From: Planctomycetota bacterium
Lineage (GTDB): Bacteria; Planctomycetota; Phycisphaerae; Sedimentisphaerales; Anaerohalosphaeraceae
Assembly (NCBI GenBank): GCA_030637065.1
Contig: DAOVVQ010000276.1
Span: 1-5,107, forward strand
Direction of reading: 5' to 3'
Length of the DNA: 5,107 nt
The translations under genes and the position numbers were made by a program. Shown here in pieces: positions 1 to 5,107 of the stretch (position 1 is its first letter; every line of letters starts with the position of its first letter). Below the pieces are notes generated by a model. That model was not told the DNA's origin. It did no database searches and worked only from the letters and a program-made list of their open reading frames with translations.

Positions 1-310
1 CTATCTCAAGGATGTCCACGGTATAGAGCCTGCTGGCGGCGGTGCGGTAATGATGGCTGGTCCTGCCGGTGGCGGTGAGGGTGCCGAAGAGGTAGAACAG
101 ACCAGCTTTGACGTGATCCTGAAGGAATTTGGCGACAAGAAGATCCAGGTTATCAAGGAAGTTCGGGCCCTTACCGGTCTGGGACTCAAGGAAGCCAAGA
201 CGCTTGTCGACAGCGCCCCGAAGGCGGTCAAGGAAGGTGTCAGCAAGGACGAGGCCGAAGAGGCCCGCAATCAGCTCGAGGCGGTTGGCGCGACGGTTGA
301 GATTTCGTAG
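1..310 (+). CDS. rplL: Ribosomal protein bL12 (L7/L12), 5' end missing
   Basis: Encodes the C-terminal 102 residues of bL12, the multicopy stalk protein of the 50S subunit that binds uL10 through its N-terminus and recruits elongation factors and other GTPases through its C-terminal domain. The reading frame starts at base 2 (base 1 ends a preceding codon) and closes with TAG at 308-310. Visible in order: the end of the N-terminal dimerisation helix (YLKDVHGIEPA), a Gly/Ala-rich flexible hinge (about residues 10-30 of the fragment), then a complete C-terminal domain with the family hallmarks FDVILKEFG, KIQVIKEVR, LTGLGLKEAK, LVDSAPKAVKEGVSKDEAEE and VGATVEIS. The Met codons at 50 and 53 are internal: the open frame upstream of them still matches bL12. 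Roughly 20-30 N-terminal residues lie outside the window. Its place just before rpoB is the usual bacterial order. Identification is secure; no defect is seen. Confidence 0.97.
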   Translation, partial: YLKDVHGIEPAGGGAVMMAGPAGGGEGAEEVEQTSFDVILKEFGDKKIQVIKEVRALTGLGLKEAKTLVDSAPKAVKEGVSKDEAEEARNQLEAVGATVEIS

Positions 311-314
311 TAAA

Positions 315-333
315 TTTCCGACTTGCCCGGAAA
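315..333 (+). other. Small hairpin just after the rplL stop
   Basis: TTTCCG (315-320) and CGGAAA (328-333) form a perfect 6-bp inverted repeat with a 7-base loop, beginning 4 bases after the rplL stop codon. It is not followed by a T-run, so it does not look like an intrinsic terminator. It could protect or mark the rplL 3' end in a processed transcript, but a stem this short also arises by chance. Confidence 0.3.
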
Positions 334-392
334 ATGCGGTCGTGTTTGCGATCGGGGATTTTGGGTGTAGAGCGGTTTGATAAAGAATAAGG

Positions 393-440
393 CGTACGAT
401 CCGGCCCAGAGCAGTGGTCCGTGATCGTGCGGTTTATTGT
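393..440 (+). terminator. Putative attenuator or processing hairpin between rplL and rpoB
   Basis: Bases 393-408 pair with 415-431 around a 6-base loop (409-414). From the loop outwards: A408-T415, C407-G416, C406-G417, a C405/T418 mismatch, G404-C419, G403-C420, C402-G421, T422 bulged, then nine continuous pairs 393-401 with 423-431, including one T-G wobble. This gives 15 pairs with one mismatch and one bulge. The stem is followed by GTTTATTGT (432-440), T-rich but interrupted, as expected of a leaky terminator. In E. coli the rplL-rpoB spacer carries a partial attenuator and an RNase III site that lower rpoBC expression relative to the ribosomal-protein genes. A similar role here is inferred from position and shape only. 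Full termination is unlikely because no convincing promoter is seen between it and rpoB. Confidence 0.55.
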
Positions 441-449
441 CGTTATGTA

Positions 450-469
450 AAGCAGGATTAATGTTGCTT
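450..469 (+). other. Weak hairpin just upstream of the rpoB ribosome binding site
   Basis: AAGCA (450-454) and TGCTT (465-469) can form a 5-bp stem with a 10-base loop, ending 3 bases before the rpoB Shine-Dalgarno. It is AT-rich and marginal. It could influence ribosome access to rpoB, but chance is a good alternative explanation. Confidence 0.2.
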
Positions 470-472
470 AAC

Positions 473-478
473 GGAGAG
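473..478 (+). promoter_or_regulatory. Ribosome binding site of rpoB
   Basis: GGAGAG, complementary to the 16S rRNA 3' end, lies 7 bases before the ATG at 486. Upstream in this frame there is a TAA at 459-461 and no ATG, GTG or TTG codon between it and 486, so this site and ATG fix the rpoB start. Confidence 0.85.
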
Positions 479-485
479 TGATTTT

Positions 486-3400
486 ATGAAATCACGAACC
501 ATTCGTAATTTTGGTAAGATCGGCGATGCGATTGACGTGCCGGATCTTATTGAGGTTCAGCTGAAAAGCTACGGTCGTTTTATTCAGGAAGATGTGCCCG
601 CTGGGAAGCGTAAGAACATCGGTCTCGAGGCGCTTTTCCGGGAGATATTTCCGATAATAAGTTACGACAAAGCGATGGAGCTGGAGTTTCTGGGCTATGA
701 GCTTGAGCGGCCCCGCTATACGCCGCAGCAATGTCGCGAACTTCGGTTGACGTATGGCTGTCCGTTGAAGATCCGTTGTGCCCTGAAGCGTAAAGAGGCC
801 GATGATATTGCCGAGCAGGCGATATATCTCGGCGAGATGCCTGTGATGATCGGCGGGGGCGAGTTTATCATCAACGGCGCCGAGCGTGTGATCGTCAATC
901 AGCTTCATCGAAGTCCCGGTGTCGATTTTGTGATCGACAGTAAGGATGGGGACCGTATTCTTCACGGTTGCCGGATCATTCCGGACCGCGGCAGTTGGAT
1001 CGAGATGAGCGTAACGAAGAAGGACGTCCTTGTGGTGCGGATAGACCAGTCGAGCAAGATTCCGGCGACGACGTTTCTTCGTGCCATGAGCGAGGATTTC
1101 GGCACGACCGAGCAGATCATTCGCCTGTTTTACGAAACGAAGGCGGTCAAGGTCAAGAAACTCGAGGCGACGATGTGGTCTGTCGGTCCTGTGGTGGATA
1201 CGGAGACCGGCGAGATCCTGGTCGAGGCCGGGGCCCAGTTGGGCGAGAGCGTTACCCTTATCCAGAGTAGCGAGCTTGACAGTGTGGAGGTCGTTAAGAA
1301 TGTAGGTGATCCCCTGGTTTTGAATGCATTGGCTGAGGACGACTGCGAGAGCCATGAAGAGGCGCTTATTAAGATTTACATCAAGCTTCGTCCCGGCAAT
1401 CCCGCCCAGATAGAAAAGGCCAGAACGCTTTTCACGGAAAAGTTTTACGATACGAATCGCTATCGCCTGGGCAAGGTGGGGCGTTTTCGTTTGAATCGTA
1501 AGTTCAATACGAATATCAGCGAGGAAGAGATGTCGCTTCGTCCGGAAGATTTTCTCAATACGATCCGGTACGTTCTCGGTCTTCGTAATAACGAGGGCAG
1601 CGTTGACGATATCGATCATCTGGGCAATCGTCGTTTGCGTACGATCGACGAGCTTGCAGCCAGCGAGATCCGCAAGGGTCTGCTCAAGCTCAGGCGGACG
1701 GTCCAGGAACGTATGAGTATGAAGAAGAGCCCGGAGGACATCGCTCGTATTGCCGATCTTGTCAACAGCAAGAGCGTTTCTTCGAGCATCGACTATTTCT
1801 TCGGTCGCGGCGAACTGAGCCAGGTGGTCGATCAGACCAATGCGCTCAGTCAGTTAACTCACGAGCGTCGTTTGAGTGCGTTAGGTCCCGGCGGTCTTAA
1901 CCGCAAGCGGGCCGGTTTCGAGGTTCGCGACGTTCATATCAGTCATTACGGCAGGGTTTGTCCGATCGAGACTCCTGAAGGGACGAACATCGGGCTGATC
2001 GTGTCTCTGGGTATATTTTCAAGGGTCGACGAGTATGGTTTTCTGATCACACCTTATCGCAAGGTCAGCAAGGCCAAGATAACCGGTGAGGTCGAATACC
2101 TTCGTGCCGACCAGGAGATGGAGGCGATATTCGCTCCTCCGAGCATGGTCGAGCCAGCCAAAAACGCGCTGCGTAAGGGCCTTGTGCTTGCCCGTCGCCT
2201 CGGCGATCTTACTCAGGTCGACAGCGGGGAAGTCAATTATGTCGATATTTCCCCCAAGCAGACGGTTGGTGTTTCCGCGGCATTGATCCCGTTTTTGGAG
2301 CATGATGACGCCAACCGGGCGCTTATGGGCTCTAACATGCAGCGTCAGGCGGTTCCGCTTTTGAATACGGAGGCTCCGCTGGTCGGTACCGGTATGGAAG
2401 ATGAGGTGGCCAAGAATTCGAGCATGGTCATCCGTGCACTGGCATCGGGCAAGGTTACGTATGTCGACGGCAGCAGGATAGTAATCGACGATGCCGATGA
2501 GCATGAACTTGCGAAGTTTGTCGGGCTAAACGAGCGTACCTGTCTGAACCAGCGACCGATCGTAAGTCTCGGAGAGAAGGTCAAGAAGGGCCAGATCATC
2601 GCCGATGGCGGCGGTACCAGTAACGGCAGGCTTGCACTTGGCCGCAATATCCTTGTGGCATTTGTTCCGTTTGACGGCTACAACTTTGAAGATGCGATCC
2701 TGATCAGCGAACGGCTGGTGAAGGACGATGTGTTTACCAGTATTCATATCGACGAGTTCAGTGTCGAGGTTCGTGAGACCAAGCTGGGACGCGAGGAATT
2801 TACCCGTGATATTCCCAATGTCAGCGAAAAAGCATTGCGGAATCTTGACGAAGGCGGCGTGGTTCGCGAGGGCACCCGGGTTTCCACCGGCGATGTTCTC
2901 GTCGGCAAGGTCTCTCCGAAGAGCAAGACGGAGCTTACTCCCGAAGAGAAGCTTCTGCACGCGATCTTCGGTCGTGCCGGCGAAGATGTCAAGAACGATT
3001 CACTGGAGGTAGTCAGCGGGTACGAGGGCGTCGTTATCAAGACGAAACGCTTTACGCGTCGCGGTGCCGGCAGCGAAGAGCAGAAAAAAGCCCATAAGGT
3101 CGATATGAAGCTTTACGGCGCCGAGATGGTGACGAAGGAATGCACGCTGTTTCAGCAGATGATGGACGAGATCCATGACAAGCTGGGCATTGACGTAGTC
3201 GATCCGTCGACCCGTCAGAAGGTCGGTGCCAGCGAGGACGAGGATGTCATCTACGAACAGATCGAAAACTTCGATGTTTCGTGGGTCAAGCCCGCCAAGC
3301 ATCGTGATGATGCCAAAAAGGTGATCGTTAAATTTTGGCCGAGACTTATCGCCCTTCAGAAAGAGAAGGTCAGTCGTCTCGAACGCATGAAGCACGGCGA

Positions 3401-4247
3401 CGAACTGCCGAGCGGTGTTCTTGAGATGGTAAAGATTTATGTCGCGACGAAGCGTACTCTTTCGATAGGCGACAAGATGGCGGGTCGTCACGGTAACAAG
3501 GGTGTTATCGCCAAGATCATGCCGGAAGAAGATATGCCGTTCCTCGAAGACGGCAGGCCGATGGATATATGCCTCAATCCGTTGGGTGTTCCGAGTCGAA
3601 TGAACGTCGGCCAGATCCTCGAGACTCATCTCGGATGGGCGGCCAGGATTCTTGACTTCGATGCGGTTACGCCGGTTTTTGACGGGGCGGCCGAAGAAGA
3701 GATAATAAAGGTTATAGATGAGGCCAACGAGCATGTCCGGCAGCGAATAGCCGACTTTGCGGTCACTAACGAAGCGCCTGACTCCGAAGAGATACTGGCG
3801 GAGATTCCCACGGATTCGCTGAAGACGAAGATCTACGATGGTCGTACGGGCGAGCCTTTCGAGCAGGAAGCGACGATCGGGTATATCTATATGATGAAAC
3901 TTCATCACCTGGTCGACGACAAGATCCATGCCCGGGCGACGGGCCCTTACAGCCTGATTACGCAACAGCCGTTAGGCGGCAAGGCCCGTACCGGCGGTCA
4001 GCGTTTCGGCGAGATGGAAGTGTGGGCCCTGGAGGCCTACGGTGCGGCTTATACGCTTCAGGAACTTCTTACGGTCAAGAGCGATGATATCGAAGGCCGC
4101 ACGAAGATTTACGAATCGATGGTCAAGGGTGACAATACGCTTGAGGCGGGTACGCCGATATCGTTCGATGTTCTTTGTAACGAGATCCGCGGTTTGGGTC
4201 TTAATATTCAGCTTGAGAAGAAACGAATCGGAAGTTCGCCGCTATAA
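486..4247 (+). CDS. rpoB: DNA-directed RNA polymerase subunit beta
   Basis: Complete 1253-residue beta subunit, which with beta' forms the active-site cleft of RNA polymerase in the cytoplasm (NTP polymerisation into RNA). Length falls between Bacillus subtilis (about 1193) and E. coli (1342). Visible in order: N-terminal FGKIGDAIDVPDLIEVQ; protrusion motif INGAERVIV (R134, V137); rifampicin/fork-loop region about 437-505 with Q446, D449, H459, R462, S464; NFEDAILISE with E735 and D736; VGKVSPKSKTELTPEEKLL around 806-824; an insertion at about 860-970; the catalytic-centre motif GDKMAGRHGNKGV with K997 and K1005 (E. coli K1065, K1073); VDDKIHARATGPYS with H1148 (E. coli H1237); and the C-terminal clamp-contacting motif GGQRFGEMEVWALEAYGAAY from 1170. 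The start is fixed by an upstream in-frame stop and a good Shine-Dalgarno. All core motifs are intact with no frameshift. Compared with E. coli the segment before the rifampicin region is about 58 residues shorter (reduced lobe insertion). rpoC follows after 33 bases, so the two are surely co-transcribed. Confidence 0.99.
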   Translation: MKSRTIRNFGKIGDAIDVPDLIEVQLKSYGRFIQEDVPAGKRKNIGLEALFREIFPIISYDKAMELEFLGYELERPRYTPQQCRELRLTYGCPLKIRCALKRKEADDIAEQAIYLGEMPVMIGGGEFIINGAERVIVNQLHRSPGVDFVIDSKDGDRILHGCRIIPDRGSWIEMSVTKKDVLVVRIDQSSKIPATTFLRAMSEDFGTTEQIIRLFYETKAVKVKKLEATMWSVGPVVDTETGEILVEAGAQLGESVTLIQSSELDSVEVVKNVGDPLVLNALAEDDCESHEEALIKIYIKLRPGNPAQIEKARTLFTEKFYDTNRYRLGKVGRFRLNRKFNTNISEEEMSLRPEDFLNTIRYVLGLRNNEGSVDDIDHLGNRRLRTIDELAASEIRKGLLKLRRTVQERMSMKKSPEDIARIADLVNSKSVSSSIDYFFGRGELSQVVDQTNALSQLTHERRLSALGPGGLNRKRAGFEVRDVHISHYGRVCPIETPEGTNIGLIVSLGIFSRVDEYGFLITPYRKVSKAKITGEVEYLRADQEMEAIFAPPSMVEPAKNALRKGLVLARRLGDLTQVDSGEVNYVDISPKQTVGVSAALIPFLEHDDANRALMGSNMQRQAVPLLNTEAPLVGTGMEDEVAKNSSMVIRALASGKVTYVDGSRIVIDDADEHELAKFVGLNERTCLNQRPIVSLGEKVKKGQIIADGGGTSNGRLALGRNILVAFVPFDGYNFEDAILISERLVKDDVFTSIHIDEFSVEVRETKLGREEFTRDIPNVSEKALRNLDEGGVVREGTRVSTGDVLVGKVSPKSKTELTPEEKLLHAIFGRAGEDVKNDSLEVVSGYEGVVIKTKRFTRRGAGSEEQKKAHKVDMKLYGAEMVTKECTLFQQMMDEIHDKLGIDVVDPSTRQKVGASEDEDVIYEQIENFDVSWVKPAKHRDDAKKVIVKFWPRLIALQKEKVSRLERMKHGDELPSGVLEMVKIYVATKRTLSIGDKMAGRHGNKGVIAKIMPEEDMPFLEDGRPMDICLNPLGVPSRMNVGQILETHLGWAARILDFDAVTPVFDGAAEEEIIKVIDEANEHVRQRIADFAVTNEAPDSEEILAEIPTDSLKTKIYDGRTGEPFEQEATIGYIYMMKLHHLVDDKIHARATGPYSLITQQPLGGKARTGGQRFGEMEVWALEAYGAAYTLQELLTVKSDDIEGRTKIYESMVKGDNTLEAGTPISFDVLCNEIRGLGLNIQLEKKRIGSSPL

Positions 4248-4267
4248 GATACGGTTAGACAGTATTT

Positions 4268-4271
4268 GGAG
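4268..4271 (+). promoter_or_regulatory. Ribosome binding site of rpoC
   Basis: GGAG lies 9 bases before the ATG at 4281, within the 33-base rpoB-rpoC spacer. No terminator or promoter is seen in this spacer, so rpoC depends on the rpoB transcript. Confidence 0.7.
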
Positions 4272-4280
4272 CTGGTCCTA

Positions 4281-5107
4281 ATGGTAGAATCAATTTACGA
4301 TCGCATAAATGATTACGGTTCGGTAAAGATTTGTCTTGCCAGCGCCAATGATATTCGGAGCTGGTCATTTGGCGAGGTTCGCAAGCCCGAGACGATCAAT
4401 TACCGCACTTATCGTCCTGAGAAGGACGGTCTGTTCTGCGAACGGATCTTTGGTCCGGAAAGGGACTGGGAATGTGCCTGCGGCAAGTATAAGGGCACGA
4501 AGTTCAAGGGCATTATCTGCGACCGGTGCGGTGTCAAGGTAACTCACAGCCGCGTTCGCCGCAAGCGGATGGGGCATATTAATCTTGCCGCTCCCGTGGT
4601 TCATATATGGTTTTTCAAGGCGATGCCGAGCCGTTTGAGCACTTTGCTCGGCATGAAGACCTCTAACGTCGAGAAGGTGGTTTATTTCCAGGACTATGTG
4701 GTGACCGATCCGGGTCAAAGTCCGCTCAAGGACCGCCAGCTCCTGACGGAAGACGAGTACCGCGACGCTCTGAACCAGTACGGCAACTGTTTTAAGGCTT
4801 TGATGGGCGCCGAAGCGGTTAAGGACCTTTTGAACCGCATGAACATGGATGAATTGAGCGTCGAGTTGCGGGCTGCGATAACCAAGACCAACAGCAAGCA
4901 GAAGATCAAAGATCTGACCAAGCGGCTTAAGATAGTCAACAGTATCCGCAACAGTGACAATAAGCCGGAGTGGATGGTATTGGAAGTAGTTCCGGTTATT
5001 CCTCCGGATCTGCGTCCGCTGGTGATGCTCGAGAGCGGCAATTTTGCGACGAGCGATCTGAACGATCTTTACCGCCGTATTATCAACCGTAACAACCGGC
5101 TCAAGAA
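4281..5107 (+). CDS. rpoC: DNA-directed RNA polymerase subunit beta', 3' end missing
   Basis: First 275 codons of the beta' subunit, the partner of beta that carries the catalytic Mg2+ site; the frame is open at the window end. Visible: the N-terminal segment with SWSFGEVRKPETINYRTYRP and DGLFCERIFGP; the beta' zinc-binding site with cysteines 65, 67, 80 and 83 in the C-x-C...C-x-x-C pattern (E. coli C70, C72, C85, C88); the clamp segment HINLAAPVVHIWFFKAMPSR; and the lid region PPDLRPLV (from residue 241) followed by FATSDLNDLYRRIINRNNRL (255-274). The rudder, bridge helix, trigger loop and catalytic NADFDGD motif lie beyond the window, so activity cannot be judged. The ATG at 4281 has a Shine-Dalgarno 9 bases upstream. 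An in-frame TTG at 4266 overlaps that site and is a poorer start. The sequence resembles planctomycete RpoC from memory. The gene is in the same frame as rpoB. Confidence 0.98.
   Translation, partial: MVESIYDRINDYGSVKICLASANDIRSWSFGEVRKPETINYRTYRPEKDGLFCERIFGPERDWECACGKYKGTKFKGIICDRCGVKVTHSRVRRKRMGHINLAAPVVHIWFFKAMPSRLSTLLGMKTSNVEKVVYFQDYVVTDPGQSPLKDRQLLTEDEYRDALNQYGNCFKALMGAEAVKDLLNRMNMDELSVELRAAITKTNSKQKIKDLTKRLKIVNSIRNSDNKPEWMVLEVVPVIPPDLRPLVMLESGNFATSDLNDLYRRIINRNNRLK

Noticed and set aside
50..55. ATG codons at 50 and 53 as the start of a short gene
   Set aside because: The frame is open back to the window edge and the upstream residues (YLKDVHGIEPA) match bL12, so these are internal methionines of a truncated rplL.
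129..380. An 83-codon + strand frame overlapping the end of rplL and the spacer
   Set aside because: It is out of frame with a well-conserved bL12 domain, is Arg/Ser-rich as frame-shifted coding sequence often is, and has no homology I recognise.
361..388. Possible promoter before rpoB (TTGGGT, 16-base spacer, AAGAAT)
   Set aside because: Only about four of six bases match the -10 consensus and the -35 match is also weak. An AT-rich spacer gives such matches by chance, so I did not call it.
492..1619. A 375-codon open frame on the - strand inside rpoB
   Set aside because: It lies wholly opposite a conserved rpoB coding segment, its translation shows no recognisable domain, and no ribosome binding site or independent context supports it. 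Such mirror frames arise when the sense gene avoids TTA, CTA and TCA codons.
3000..3965. A 321-codon open frame on the - strand inside rpoB
   Set aside because: It is a shadow of the most conserved part of beta (catalytic and C-terminal motifs). The constraint is fully explained by rpoB, and the antisense product resembles nothing I recognise.

Overview
The window is an ordinary bacterial ribosomal-protein/RNA-polymerase locus in the classic order rplL-rpoB-rpoC, all on the + strand. It starts inside the gene for ribosomal protein bL12 (L7/L12), contains one complete gene for the RNA polymerase beta subunit (1253 residues), and ends inside the gene for the beta' subunit (first 275 codons). 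No mobile element, RNA gene, CRISPR array or unrecognised gene is visible. I do not see a previously undescribed system.

The protein sequences suggest a member of the Planctomycetota (perhaps a Phycisphaerae-like lineage). The beta' N-terminus reads like planctomycete RpoC, with segments such as SWSFGEVRKPETINYRTYRP, HIWFFKAMPSRL and YFQDYVV. The beta subunit has PEGTNIGL where Escherichia coli has PEGPNIGL. This placement comes from recall of family members, not a search; phylum-level confidence is moderate and class-level confidence is low.

Layout: 1-310, 3' part of rplL. 311-485, a 175-base spacer with three possible RNA hairpins; the strongest (393-431) is followed by a T-rich run and resembles the partial attenuator or processing site known between rplL and rpoB in E. 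coli. 473-478, Shine-Dalgarno of rpoB. 486-4247, rpoB. 4248-4280, a 33-base spacer with the rpoC Shine-Dalgarno. 4281-5107, start of rpoC. rpoC is in the same frame as rpoB, separated by a single TAA and no other stop.

How the genes work together: bL12 forms the mobile stalk of the 50S subunit that recruits translation GTPases, while beta and beta' together form the catalytic cleft of RNA polymerase. Co-transcription keeps beta and beta' near equal. The spacer hairpin is a plausible place where polymerase genes are set lower than the ribosomal-protein genes upstream. The most noteworthy points are that hairpin, a lineage-specific insertion of about 110 residues in beta, unusual residues lining the rifampicin pocket, and the in-frame rpoB/rpoC junction.
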